A stretch of DNA of 64,000 bases from Anaeramoeba ignava (GCA_028826165.1 JAPDFW010000066.1:162001-226000); one strand, 5' to 3'. Counted from the stretch's first letter, positions 22,423-33,796 are shown. Notes: generated from the sequence alone by a model not told the origin. Made by a program: numbers and translations.

Positions 22423-22545
22423 TACAAAAGAAAAAAAAATGAAAAACCAAATTTCAAATTTCAAAAAAAAAAAAATCAAAATCTTCTTTGATTTTTGTGT
22501 TGTTTATTTTGATTTTTTTTTCGTTTTGAAAAAATGATTGATTCT

Positions 22546-25500
22546 TCAAAACAATTTGTAAATATGACTTTGTAAATTTAACCAGTATAAAAGAAAGATG
22601 ATAAAAATAATCTCAAAAATGATAAAAAATATCCAAAAACCTGCTCTGCTTTTCTTTTCAATTTGACCTGAAAATAACTTTGTTTGGGTTTCAAAAGCAA
22701 CATGTTCAAATCTATTATTAAGAAATTCAGCTGAACGTCTGATCTCTTTAATTTGATCAACAACATTTGTTGTTGTTTCTACCAAGTTTTCTGTGTTACG
22801 AGTTACTTCACTCAAAAAAGATGTTTGTATTCTTGTATATAAATTTTCTAGTTCTTGCATTGTCTGTAAATTTTTTTTCGAATCTCTTTATAAATTTTTT
22901 TTTGTTTTTCGTCAATTTCTTGTAATTGAATTTTTTTTATTTTAATTTTTTTTTAATTTTACATATCAAGTCTAAAAATTGTATAAAACAAATCGATAAT
23001 TTTATCAAGATAGAGAGTTTGTCTGTCTTTTTCTACTAAATTTTCGATTAATGAAATTTCTTGTTCAACTTCTGCAATTAAATTATTATCCACTTGTTGA
23101 AGTAAATCCAAAATTTTCTGTTTATCGAATGATTCTTTTATTTCTTGATTGTTTTTGTCTTTTTCGAGTCTTTCAGAAATTAATTCGTTAAGATCATAAG
23201 TGAAAGTTTCGTAAACTTTCAAAGAGTAAATATAATGATATGCTATTTTTTGTTTTTTGTTTATATTTAAATATTGATGATAAAATGGCTTATTTTCTTT
23301 GATTTAAAACAAACATTGAAATTTTAAGTTTGTGAATGTAAGTCCGAAATAATAATCTTTTGGGATTTGCAATTTTTTTGATTCAAACGAAACCCATTCT
23401 CCGTTTGATTTTTCATCGAAATCAACCTTAAAAAAGAAAGAAGATTAATTTTAGAAAATTTGATATTTATAAATAAGTTTACTTTAAGTATTCCTTCGAA
23501 ATAACTAATTTTTATTTTTGTTTTTTCTTTCAAACCGAAATAATTGATAGGATGTTCAAACAAAGTTTGTTTTTGTAGCATATCATTTGACATTGTTTGA
23601 TATAAAATTTCAAGTCTTGTCTATTTATATTGTTAGTATCAAAACCAATTTCAATTTTAATTTCAAAAATAAATTCAAAGATTTAAATACAGATGATAAA
23701 AGAACTGCTAATCCTTCAAATCTATCTGTGTTTCCAAATAAATATCCTTCTTTTTTTCGTTGTTTTGTATACCAAAAACCAATTCCATCGAAATCTGTTT
23801 CAATTTTTTGGCTTGGACCTGATTGTAATTCGATTTCACACATCCAATCTCTTGAGTCTTGGGTCTAAAATATTCATTTAATTTTATTTATAATTTTATT
23901 TATAATTTAATTTATAATTTAATTTATATTTTTATTTATAATTTAATTTATAATTTAATTTATATTTTTATTTATAATTTAATTTATAATTTAATTTATA
24001 ATTTTATTTATAATTTTATTTATTATTTTATTTATATTTTTATTTATAATTTTATTTATAATTTAATTTATAATTTAATTTATAAATTTAATTTATAATT
24101 TTATTTATATTTTTATTTATAATTTTATTAATTTTATTTATAATTTTATTTATAATTTTATTTATATTTATATTTATATTTTTATTTATAATTTTATTTA
24201 TAATTTTATTTATATTTTTATTTATAATTTAATTTATAATTTTATTTATAATTTAATTTATAATTTTATTTATATTTTAATTTATAATTTTATTTATAAT
24301 TTAATTTATAATTTTATTAATAATTTTATTTATAATTTTATTTATAATTTTATTTATAAATTTAATTTATATTTTATTTATAAATTTTTATTTATAATTT
24401 TATTTATTATTTTATTTATTATTTAATTTATAATTTTATTTATAATTTAATTTATAATTTTATTTATAATTTAATTTATAATTTTATTTATTTATAATTT
24501 ATATTTATAATTTTATTTATAATTTTATTTATAATTTTATTTTATTTTTATTTTATTTTAAATTTTATTTATAATTTAATTTTATTTAATTTTTAATTTA
24601 TATTTTTAATTTATAATTTTATTTATAATTTTATTTATTATTTTATTTATATTTTTTTTTTATAATTTTATTTATAATTTTTATTTATTATTTTATTTTA
24701 TTTTTTATTTTAATTTTTATTTTATAATTTTAATTTATAATTTAATTTATAATTTTATTTTTTTTATAATTTAATTTATAATTTTATTTATAATTTTATT
24801 TATAATTTTTTTATAATTTTATTTATAATTTTATTTTTATTTTATTTTATAATTTTTTATTTATAATTTTATTTATAATTTTATTTTATAATTTTATTTA
24901 TAATTTTTATTTATAATTTTATTTATAATTTTATTTATAATTTTATTTATAATTTTATTTATAATTTTATTTACAATTTTATTTATATTTTATTTTATAA
25001 TTTTATTTTTAATTTATATTTTATAATTTTATTTATAATTTTATTTATAATTTTATTTATAATTTTATTTATAATTTTATTTATAATTAGTATTTTATAA
25101 TTTATTTATATTTTTAATTTTATTATATTTATATTTTATTTTATAATTTTATTTATATTTTTATTTATAATTTTATTTATAATTTTATTTATAATTTTAT
25201 TTTATAATTTTATTTATAATTTTATTTATATTTTTTATTTATAATTTTATTTATATTTTTATTTATAATTTTATTTATAATTTTATTTTAATTTTATTTA
25301 TAATTTTATTTATAATTTTAATTTATAATTTTTATTTTATTTATAATTTTATTTATAATTTTATTTATAATTTAATTTATAATTTAATTTTAATTTATAA
25401 TTTTATTTTTAATTTAATTTATAATTTTATTTATAATTTATTTTATTATTTTATTTTTATTTTTAATTTTATAATTTAATTTATAATTTAATTTATAATT

Positions 25501-26072
25501 TTATTTATAATTTTATTTATAATTTTATTTATAATTTTTATTTATATTTTAATTTATAATTTTATTTTAATTTTATTTTATTTTTAATTTATATTTTAAT
25601 TTATAATTTAATTTATAATTTTATTTATAATTTAATTTATAATTTTAATTTATAATTTTATTTATAATTTTATTTATAATTTTATTTATAATTTTATTTA
25701 TAATTTTATTTATAATTTTATTTATAATTTTATTTATAATTTAATTTATAATTTTATTTATAATTTTATTTATAATTTAATTTATTATTTATTTATAATT
25801 TAATTTATAATTTTATTTATAATTTAATTTATAATTTAATTTATAATTTAATTTACATCTTTTGCCCAAATTGAACCTATAGGTTCTTTATTTCTAGTTA
25901 AAATAATTTTGTCTGGTTGTGTGAATATATTTTGACTTTCCCAAGTTTGCATTATATTACTAAATGAAGGAGGGATAAGAGAAAGTTTTGGATTTAAAAC
26001 TGGTGGTATTTTTGTTTGATTTGAAAATAGAATTTGAAAAAAAACAAAAAAGAAAAGAAACAAAATTTTCAT
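22546..26072 (-). CDS. L-type lectin cargo receptor, ERGIC-53/VIP36-like (6 exons)
   Basis: Exons: 26072-25857, 23864-23691, 23620-23483, 23426-23315, 23242-22963 and 22885-22546. Every junction is GT-AG with matching phase (0, 0, 0, 1, 2), giving 419 aa. A signal peptide (MKILFLFFFVFFQILF) leads into the lectin fold: TRNKEPIGSIWAKD, WMCEIELQSGPS, DFDGIGFWYTKQRKKEGYLF, GNTDRFEGLAVLL, KIKISYFEGILK, IPKDYYFGLTFTNLKFQSYH. A helical, probably coiled-coil stalk follows, then KKSRAGFWIFF and one membrane span near residues 385-410, and a short cytosolic tail ending HIYKLF. ERGIC-53 and VIP36 carry glycoproteins between ER and Golgi. The usual Ca2+-binding FDxxxN loop falls inside the 70 bp intron after exon 2 in this model, so either it is lost or that junction is wrong. 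Confidence 0.85.
23865..25856 (-). repeat. Lectin gene intron 1: ATAAATTAAATT / ATAAATAAAATT array
   Basis: The 1,992 bp intron runs from donor GAT|GTAAATTAAATTATAAATT (at 25856) to acceptor ATTTTAG (at 23865). The array begins within two bases of the GT and runs to about 23880. It is a 12-bp unit with T-run variants, separating the strand GSIWAKD from TQDSRDWMCEIE. Confidence 0.87.
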
Positions 26073-26166
26073 TTTGAAAAAAGAAAAAAATGAAAAAAAC
26101 AAAAAACAAAAAAATTATTTTATTTTTTTTTTTCATTTTTTAGTTTCATTTAAAAAAATTACAAAA
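26073..26166. promoter_or_regulatory. 94 bp divergent promoter region (lectin / pyrophosphatase copy 1)
   Basis: The two ATGs (26072 minus, 26167 plus) are only 94 bp apart. The + side carries TTTTTTAGTTTCATTTAAAA just before the pyrophosphatase ATG. The same block precedes copies 2 and 3, so it is a conserved 5' element, possibly the acceptor of a 5'-UTR intron. Confidence 0.45.
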
Positions 26167-28072
26167 ATGAATTATTATAAAGATAATTTTAAAAATAAAC
26201 GAGTTTATGTTATTGGACATTTAAATCCTGATGTTGATTCAATTATTTCAACTATTCTCCTTGATCACTTATTAAAATGGTTGGGAATTGATGCAAAAGG
26301 AGGTTTGAAAACATAAAAAGAATAAAAAAGAACAAAACAAAAAAAAACAAATGCTTAAAAAAATTTTTTTTTTCTCAATTTAATTTGAATAAATGAAATA
26401 AAATTAATAAATAAATTAATAGTTAAATTAATGCCTTGCGATGAAATAACAAAAAAGGTTTGTTCAAAACCAAAAAAAATCAATCATAATTTTTTCTCAA
26501 TTAATTTTTTTTCAATTATATTTTTTCAATTAATTTTAGGTAACTAAAGAAATAAAATGTCCAGAAGTTCCATTAATTAAATTAGAAGAATTAAAAAATC
26601 AAAATGTTTTTTTGGTTGATCATACATATAAAGTTAATTCTTTAGGAGAACATTTCCCTGCAAACAGTAAATTAAAATTAAAATTAAAATCAAAATTAAA
26701 ATTAAAATTAAAATTAAAATTCATTTATAAAATTATAATTATAATTAAAATTAAAATTAAAATTCAAATTAAAATTAAATTTAAAATCAAAATCAAAATT
26801 AAAATTAAATTTAAAATTCATTTATAAAATTAAAATTAAAATTAAATTTAAAATTAAAATTAAAATTAAAATTAAAAAAAATAAAATTAAAATTAAAAAT
26901 TAAAATTAAAATTAAAAATCAAAATTAAAATTAAAATTAAAATTAAAATTAAAATTCAATCTAAAATTAAAATTAAAATTAAAATTAAAATTAAATTTAA
27001 AATTAAAATTAAAATTAAAATTAAATTTAAAATTAAAATTAAAATTAAAATTAAAATTAAAATTAAAATTAAAATTCATTTATAAAATTAAAATTATAAT
27101 TAGATTTAAAATTAAAATTATAATTAAAAAATTTAATTTAAAAATTAAAATTAAAATTAAAATTAAAATTAAAATTAAAATTAAAATTAAAATTAAAATT
27201 AAATTTAAAATTAAAATTAAAAATTAAAATCAAAATCAAAATTAAAATTAAAATTAAAATTAAATTTAAAATTAAAATTAAAATTAAATTTAAAATTAAA
27301 ATTAAAATTAAATTTAAAATTAAAATTAAAATTAAATTTAAAATTAAAATTAAAATTAAATTTAAAATTAAAATTAAAATTAAAATTAATATTAAATTTA
27401 AAATTAAAATTGATTTATAAATTTAATCAAAAAAATAGTTGTCGGAATTATTGGACATAATACAAGAAATGGAACTGAAGCAGCACCTTTTATTAGAAAT
27501 GAAAATGTTGGATGTGCAGCAAGAATTGTTCTTGACTTAATGGAGAAAGAGAAATATCCAGTAAGTGATGAAGAATATTTATGGACTTTGTATGCATTAG
27601 GAGTAGATTCATGTTGCTTATTAAAAACAAACACAACAAAAGAAGATATTGAACTAGCAAATAAATGGGAAAAAAAACTTGGAATTTCTCATCAATTTTT
27701 AAAAGAAAAACTTTATTTGAATGCAATTTTAATGATAAAGTTGAAAAGTTATCAAAACATGGTTTTAAAAATCATTTATTTAGTGAAAAATATCATGGAT
27801 TTTCTTCTTATGTTGAAATACTTCATGTTAATGATCAAAAAATGAAGAAAATTGAGGAAATTCAAAATTATATTCGAAATCATAATGGAATTGATCTTTG
27901 GGTTTTTTTTGTTTATAATTATGAAGATGCAACAACTACTGTTTGTTATTCAGGTCCTTTAGCAAAACATTTCTCAACAACAACTCATGATTCTATTATT
28001 TCTCGAGGTGCTACAGTTATTCCTGAAATTAGAAAAAAAATAGCAAATTTAATTGAATCAAAACAAATTTAA
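26167..28072 (+). pseudogene. Family II (DHH) inorganic pyrophosphatase, copy 1, one-base frameshift, expanded intron
   Basis: Exons 26167-26302, 26423-26457, 26540-26666 and 27439-28072 match copies 2 and 3 exon by exon. Exon 4 is 634 nt instead of 635: an A5 run at 27706-27710 replaces A6, shifting frame after HQFLKEK. Downstream sequence in the other frame is well conserved (TLFECNFNDKVEKLSKHGFK, PLAKHFSTTTHDS, RGATVIPEIRKK). The N-terminal GHLNPDVDSI supplies the first metal ligands, and FLVDHT matches the next. Intron 3 is 772 bp of AAATTAAAATT repeat against 65-67 bp in the sister copies. It is either a homopolymer assembly error in a live gene or a very recent pseudogene. Confidence 0.8.
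26667..27438 (+). repeat. Expanded intron 3 of pyrophosphatase copy 1 (AAATTAAAATT array)
   Basis: The array runs from donor A|GTAAATTAAAATT to acceptor AAAATAG, 772 bp of AAAATT/AAATTT units. Homologous introns at 28840-28904 and 34653-34719 are unexpanded. The last ~20 bp (AATCAAAAAAATAG) is shared with them, which fixes the boundary. Confidence 0.9.
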
Positions 28073-28391
28073 TTTTCTTTTAATTATTTCAATTCTAATT
28101 CCAATTCTAATTCTAATTCCAATTTTTCTTTTCATTTTTATTTTATTTTTTTGAAGCAATTATTTAGCTAATTTTACATTTGTTTTTCTTTTTCTTTTTC
28201 TTTTTCTTTTATAGAAAATAAAATTCTCAAAAAATAAAAATTTAGATCAAAAATAATTCTTTTTCTCTTTTCTTCTTATTTTCCAATTTTTTAATAATTA
28301 AATAAATTTAATAAAGAAAATACAAACAAAATTATTTTTTCGTTTTTTTCAATTTCATTTTTTTTAGTTTCATTTAAAAAAAATTACAAAA
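28073..28391. other. Intergenic spacer between pyrophosphatase copies 1 and 2
   Basis: TTCCAATTCTAA-type short repeats, TTTTTC runs, then TAATAATTAAATAAATTTAA and the TTTTTTTTAGTTTCATTT block shared with the region upstream of copy 3. Probable promoter/5' leader of copy 2. Confidence 0.5.
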
Positions 28392-29539
28392 ATGGATTAT
28401 TATAAAAATAATTTTAAAAATAAAAGAGTTTATGTTACTGGACATTTAAATCCTGATGTTGATTCAATTATTTCAACTATTTTAATGGAAAAGTTATTGA
28501 AATGGTTGGAAATTGATGCAAAAGGAGGTTTGAAAACATAAAAAAAATAAAGTCAAAAACAATTTTTTTTGATGTTAAATTGAATTAACAAATTTAATAC
28601 TTAAAATAAATTAATAGTTAAATTAATGCCTTGCGATGAAATAACAACCAATGTTTGTTTTGAAAATAATTTGGATTTTTATTTTATTTTATTATATTTA
28701 TTAAATTTTTAGGTAACTAAAGAATTAAAATGTCCAGAAGTTCCATTAATTAAATTAGAAGAATTAAAAAATCAAGATATTTTTTTGGTTGATCATACAC
28801 ATCCAATTAGTTCTATAGGCGAAAATTTTCCTGCAAACAGTTAAAAAATTTTAATATAAAAATTAACCCAAAAATTTAATATAAAAATCTAATCAAAAAA
28901 ATAGTTGTTGGAATTATTGGACATAATCCGTTAAATGAAGTCGCAAAAGCACCTTTTATTATAAATGGAAATGTTGGATGTGCAGCAAGACTTATTATTG
29001 ACTTAATGGAGAAAGAGAAATATCCAGTAAGTAATCAAGAATATTTATGGGCTTTATATGCTTTAGCAATAGATTCATGTTGCTTATTAAAAACAAGTGT
29101 AACAAAAGAAGATATTGAATTAGCAAATAAATGGGAAAAAAAACTTGAAATTTCTCATCAATTTTTAAAAGAAAAAACTTTATTTGAATGTGATTTTAAT
29201 GATAAAATTGAAAATTTAGCAAGAAATGGTTTTAAAAATCATTTATTTAGTGGAAAATATCGAGGATTTTCTTCTTATATTGAAATGATTAATGTTAATG
29301 ATCAAAAAATGAAGAAAATTGAAGAAATCCAAAATTATATTGAAAAAAATAATGAAGTAGATCTTTGGATTTTTTTTGTTTATAATTTTGCAGATCCAAC
29401 AACTACTATTTATTATTACGGTCCTTTAGCAAAACATTTCTCAACAAAAACTTATAATTCTGTTGTTTCTCGAGGAATTACAGTTATTCCTGAAATTAGA
29501 AAACAAATAACAAATTTAGTTGAATCAAAACAAATTTAA
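28392..29539 (+). CDS. Family II (DHH) Mn-dependent inorganic pyrophosphatase, copy 2 (4 exons)
   Basis: Exons 28392-28527, 28618-28652, 28713-28839 and 28905-29539; phases 1, 0, 1; 310 aa, the normal family length. Motifs in order: GHLNPDVDSI (His/Asp/Asp metal ligands), exon 2 VKLMPCDEITTN (matching the RLGxxNxET region), LVDHTHP, then GIIGHN where the family has VIDHH, NVGCAARL, DSCCLLKT (Asp ligand), PLAKHF, and SRGITVIPEI (the Arg of the C-terminal RKK site). The enzyme would hydrolyse PPi, or short polyphosphate, in the cytosol. The altered DHH motif (Asp to Gly, second His to Asn) appears in all three copies, so metal binding or substrate may differ from the bacterial enzyme. Exon 2 is only 35 nt. 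Confidence 0.86.
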
Positions 29540-29544
29540 TTTTC

Positions 29545-29815
29545 TTATTCTTTTAATTTCTTTTCCAAAATCAAAATGAAAATCAAAATCAAAATCAAAA
29601 TCAAAATCAAAATCAATATCAAAATCAAAATCAAAATCAAAATCAATATCAATATCAAATTCAAATTCAAAATCAAAATCAAATTCAAAATCAAAATCAA
29701 ATTCAAAATCAATATCAAAATCAAAATCAAAATCAAAATCAAAATCAAAATCAAAATCAAAATCAAAATCAAAATTCAAAATCAAAAATCAAAATCAAAA
29801 TCAAATCACTCAAAA
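29545..29815. repeat. AAATCA hexanucleotide array abutting the transposon left end
   Basis: About 270 bp of near-perfect AAAATC units with occasional AAATTC and AATATC variants directly follows copy 2. Open frames on both strands (Ile-Lys, Asp-Phe) are repeat artefacts. Confidence 0.8.
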
Positions 29816-29818
29816 ATC

Positions 29819-29840
29819 ACTTGTTCATAAGATTTTTTTT
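29819..29840 (+). repeat. Left terminal inverted repeat
   Basis: ACTTGTTCATAAG followed by a T run. Twelve bases match the right end exactly, then a G/A mismatch, then A plus at least eight T. It abuts an AAATCA array. Confidence 0.75.
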
Positions 29841-29877
29841 AATGATTTTTTTCTTTTAGATTTTGTTTTTTTTTGGC

Positions 29878-29996
29878 CGATTCAATCCAGTTTGTTCACA
29901 GAACGGTTTTTGTTCACAGAACAGTTTTTTGTTCACAGAACGATATTTGTTCACTGAACAAACTAGGTTCACTGAACAAACTGGAAGGATTCAACA
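29878..29996. repeat. Palindromic subterminal region with GTTCACAGAAC repeats
   Basis: Three GTTCACAGAAC units and two GTTCACTGAACAAACT units, each itself near-palindromic. The outer arms (TTCAATCCAGTTTGTTCA and TGAACAAACTGGAAGGATTC) are inverted repeats of each other, so the whole ~115 bp can fold. It lies about 60 bp inside the left end and could be a transposase-binding array. Related pieces (GATTCGTTCTCTGAA) lie near the right end. Confidence 0.6.
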
Positions 29997-30141
29997 AGAA
30001 AAAATAAAGAAAAAAAAATAAGAAAGTTTGTTGGTTTAGAAAAAAGAGACTTTGAAAAAAGAAAAGAAAAGAAAAAAATTGAAAAAAAAATTGAAAAAGA
30101 ATTCCAAAAAGAATTCCAAAAAGAATTCCAAAAAGAAATGA

Positions 30142-32690
30142 TTAAATTTTTTGATCTTTTAATTGATTAATCAAATTTTGGATGTTATCTTGAGAAAGCA
30201 TTCTCATATCCACTTTCGATGTTTTTTCATCTTCTGTTTTTTTTAGAACAGAATTATTTTCCACCTTTTTCAAATTTGGAGAGGAATATTCTGATTTGTT
30301 TTGATTTGAATTCTTCATCTTTTCATAAAGTAATATCGATGCATTGTTTGTGAGATATTTTATTGGATTGCGGACAAAAAAAACTTTGGAATCATCGAAT
30401 ACATACCACTTACCATTTTCCTTATTCCTCCATAACGCAATGTAATGCCCTCCTTCAATGAAATCCCCAAATGAAGAATCGCACCTCTTAAAGAATATTC
30501 TTTGTTATCTTTATTGATTGATTTATTGGTTTCATTTAATAAATCTTTTTCTTTTAAATTATTAGATTGATTTGTTTCAATAGATTCAATTCTTTCATCA
30601 ATTTGATTTGATTGAGAAGATTTTGATGAGAAAACTAATGGAGATAAATAAAGTGATTGATTGTTTTCATTTAATAAATCTTTTTCTTTTAAATTATTAG
30701 ATTGATTTGTTTCAATAGATTCAATTCTTTCATCAATTTGATTTGTTTCAATAGATTCGATTCTTTCATCAATTTGATTTGTTTCAATAGATTCAATACT
30801 TTCATCAATTTGATTTGATTGAGAAGATTTTGATGAGAAAACTAATGGAGATAAATAAAGTGATTGATTGTTTTCATTTAATAAATCTTTTTCTTTTAAA
30901 TTATTAGATTGATTTGTTTCAATAGATTCAATTCTTTCATCAATTTGATTTGTTTCAATAGATTCAATTCTTTCATCAATTTGATTTGATTGAGAAGATT
31001 TTGATGAGAAAATTAATGAAGATGAATAAAGTGATTGATTGTTTTCATTTAATAAATCTTTTTCTTTTAAATTATTAGATTGATTTGTTTCAATAGATTC
31101 AATTCTTTCATCAATTTGATTTGTTTCAATAGATTCAATTCTTTCATCAATTTGATTTGTTTCAATAGATTCAATTCTTTCATCAATTTGATTTGATTGA
31201 GAAGATTTTGATGAGAAAACTAATGAAGATGAATAAAGTGATTGATTGTTTTCATTTAATAAATCTTTTTCTTTTAAATTATTAGATTGATTTGTTTCAA
31301 TAGATTCGATTCTTTCATCAATTTGATTTGTTTCAATAGATTCAATTCTTTCATCAATTTGATTTGATTGAGAAGATTTTGATGAGAAAACTAATGAAGA
31401 TGAATAAAGTGATTGATTGTTTTCATTTAATAAATCTTTTTCTTTTAAATTATTAGATTGATTTGTTTCAATAGATTCAATTCTTTCATCAACTTCATTC
31501 AATGGAGAGGATTGATTTGAAAGAATGCAAGGAGGTGTTGAAATATCTTGAATATTATGAGGAATCCAATTTTCTTCTCCATATTTCTGTAAATCAATTT
31601 TGTCGGGAATCACCACAGGCCAATTTTTCTTTCCAGTGCTTCCATCTTTTTTCCACCAAAATCTTTCTAAATGAATCCAAAAAAAATGAGGAAAATCTGA
31701 AATGAAGAATTGTTGAGATTGGGATTTTGGGGTAATCTCTTCTTTTTTTGGAATATCTTTCGGTGATGTAACTTCATGAGTTTTCGATTGGTGCTTTCTT
31801 CCTTTTCTTCTTCTTTTTGTTTTTTGTGATAGTTTTTCCGTCTTCTCAGGAGTTAAAGAAATTTCTTTTTTGGTTGAGGATGTGCTTTTTTCGTTAGAGT
31901 TCTTTTTTTTTTGTTTTTTACATTCTTCACAAATCATCAAATTGTCTTTGTCAGGATGAATCAAAGAGAAATAAGAATCAATTAAATCAAGAAGATGAAT
32001 TGGAGTATTTGCAACTGGAGGATGTAAGAAGATATTCAAGCTGTAAAATTCTGTTTCAGTTTCAGACCAATGACCACATGCTCCATAAAAAATCTTCTTC
32101 TTTTCCAATCCACAATGTGCTCTAATCAAACTCAGATTTTCTCTTATCGGAATTTGAATTTTTTTGTTAAGTGTATTATTGTAAAGTAATAACGAGTCAA
32201 TCCGGAGATTATCTAACAAAAAATCCAGAAAATCATGAGCATCTTTTTGAGAGGGATTTGGACCATACATTTTTTTAATTCCCTTCAAATCGTTTTGTAA
32301 GGATACGAGATATGAATATGGAACAGTCTCTTTTTCGGTTTTCATCTGTTGGGAGATGGACAAAATTTTTTCAACTAAAGATCCTTGAGGATTGAAAAAT
32401 TCTCCATTTGTTCTCAGGAAGAGTTGAAGAACAGAAATCATGAAACAAGAGTTGCAAGGATTTTCTATTCCCTTTAAAGATAGATTACTTTTTTGAGAAG
32501 GACCATCACTTTTCAAATCAGAGAAAAAATTGAGTGCAGGTTTTTTGGGAGAATTACTTTGAGAGAGAGGATTAGAAGGAGGTTCCACAATCATTTTTCG
32601 TTTCTTTGATTGTTTTGGAGAGTTTTCCTTTGATGATCTATCTGATTTTGGAGAGTCTTGAATGAGTTCAAACTGATCATCTTCGTTCAT
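30142..32690 (-). CDS. Ubiquitin-specific protease (USP/UCH family) inside transposon, with internal repeats and a one-base lesion
   Basis: ATG 32690 overlaps the transposase stop as ATGA. The Cys box is near residues 74-90: GIENPCNSCFMISVLQLFL, catalytic Cys82 present (canonical GLxNxGNTCY). DAHDFLDFLL matches the conserved USP QQDAxEFL region. ICEECKKQ is one half of a possible zinc knuckle. FFWIHLERFWWKKDG resembles the LxRF strand. The His box is split by a missing base at a G4 run (30465-30468): SLRGAILHLG is in one frame and DFIEGGHYIALW in the next, continuing GKWYVFDDSKVFFV to a stop at 30142. Residues between carry a large QIDERIESIETN / LKEKDLLNENNQSL repeat. If translated, it would remove ubiquitin from targets. 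It is either intact with a sequencing indel or newly inactivated. Confidence 0.75.
30520..31500 (-). repeat. Nested coding repeat in the USP gene
   Basis: A higher-order unit of roughly 140-210 bp (LKEKDLLNENNQSLYSSSL, VFSSKSSQSN) occurs about six times. Each contains one to three copies of a 36 bp subunit (12 aa, QIDERIESIETN). Copies are nearly identical, so the expansion is recent or homogenised. Lengths are multiples of three, which preserves frame. Confidence 0.85.
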
Positions 32691-33796
32691 TTGAAAGAAG
32701 TTGGGTTTGTTGCATTTAGATTTTTTTTTTCGGGGGTTGTAGTTCTTAAAGGAGTTAGTTGAATTTTTAGATTTGTGAGTGCGGAACAAATTACAAATAA
32801 TAATCGGAAATCGGTCATATTTCCTCTGAATTTAAACATCATGATGTTGAATTTTTTAAGGCGTCCATAGTAGTTTTCCACAAGAACTCTATCTGAAGAG
32901 AGTTTGATATTATTGTGGATTTTTTCTTGAGTAAGGCCGGCTGAAGTTTTTTTAGATGGTAATACAGCCTTACATTGTTTTTGAATGCCTTGAAATCCAG
33001 AGTCAGCAAGAATCTGATATCTTTTTTTCTTTTTTTTCCCATTTTTATCACGAACTATCTCCTCACATTTATCAGACCAATCCGTAATATCCCATACAAT
33101 CTTGTCATGGTTTTTTCCCGTTACTCCTGGCACACAATCCATCATGAGACCATTTGGGGAGTGGATTGTTAAACTTTTGAAGCAATACTTCTTGTGCTTT
33201 CCTGAGTATGTCAGTGTTCTTTTCGTTTTATTTTTTGGTCGTTGTATTTCTTGAACAGTGGCATCCACTACAGCCATCGCTTTTGGATAATTTGGAAAAC
33301 CGATATTATTCTTTTTTTGCTCTTTCTTTGATATCCAATGTATTTGATTTTTGAGCTCATTATGAATCGGAACTAAAAATTTTTTGAATAAGCTATTCAT
33401 ACTTGCTCGAGGAATTCCAAAAAAAACTTCCATTGAAGAAAACGGGCAATAGGAATAAAAGTAAGTAAGGAAAGCTAACCAAATATCTTCGGGAGATAAA
33501 ATTCTTTTTGGTGCTCGTTGATTAAAAGGAGAAATGATATCCTTCACATATTGAAAGCAATCCAAAAAACCTTCCAAAGTATATCCAGTCAGTACTTTCA
33601 ATAACAGAGGATAAGTTGAGGCTAATTTCCAATTGATTCGAATTCCATAAGGATTTTGAGGATCAATAATTACTTTATCCTCTTCTAAAATATCATCGTG
33701 CCCAAATTCATAGACTCTAGATCTTATAATCTTGCGATTCGTTTTAAAATGCTGAATCATTTCAAAAATTTTTTTGTCAATTTGAAATGGTTTCAT
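32687..33796 (-). CDS. DDE superfamily transposase (DDE_Tnp_4 / Harbinger-like)
   Basis: 369 aa from ATG 33796. The N-terminal half is helical with a likely DNA-binding region (ILSPEDIWLAFLTYFYSYCP, FGIPRASMNSLFKKFL). The catalytic core shows a DDE triad: AVVDATVQEI (first Asp), YQILADSGFQGI (second Asp), VLVENYYGRLKKF (Glu). GKHKKYCFKSLTIHSPNG between them is typical of DDE_Tnp_4 proteins (PIF/Harbinger, IS5/ISL2EU relatives). The C-terminus NPTSFK ends with TGA at 32689-32687, sharing four bases with the next start. No frame damage was seen, so it may be active. The ISL2EU versus Harbinger assignment is not settled. Confidence 0.87.
   Translation of the reverse strand: MKPFQIDKKIFEMIQHFKTNRKIIRSRVYEFGHDDILEEDKVIIDPQNPYGIRINWKLASTYPLLLKVLTGYTLEGFLDCFQYVKDIISPFNQRAPKRILSPEDIWLAFLTYFYSYCPFSSMEVFFGIPRASMNSLFKKFLVPIHNELKNQIHWISKKEQKKNNIGFPNYPKAMAVVDATVQEIQRPKNKTKRTLTYSGKHKKYCFKSLTIHSPNGLMMDCVPGVTGKNHDKIVWDITDWSDKCEEIVRDKNGKKKKKRYQILADSGFQGIQKQCKAVLPSKKTSAGLTQEKIHNNIKLSSDRVLVENYYGRLKKFNIMMFKFRGNMTDFRLLFVICSALTNLKIQLTPLRTTTPEKKNLNATNPTSFK

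Noticed and set aside
19968-25856. CRISPR-like or centromere-like appearance of the long repeat arrays
   Set aside because: No unique spacers between units, and both ends sit at phase-matched splice sites of recognised genes.
27540-27845. Separate short gene in pyrophosphatase copy 1
   Set aside because: It is the first half of exon 4 before the one-base lesion, matching copies 2 and 3.
29545-29815. Long Ile-Lys and Asp-Phe open frames in AAATCA arrays (also 57286-57705, 59303-60230 +, 11435-11881 +)
   Set aside because: They are products of stop-free hexanucleotide repeats; opposite-strand or shifted readings of repeats or of true coding tracts.
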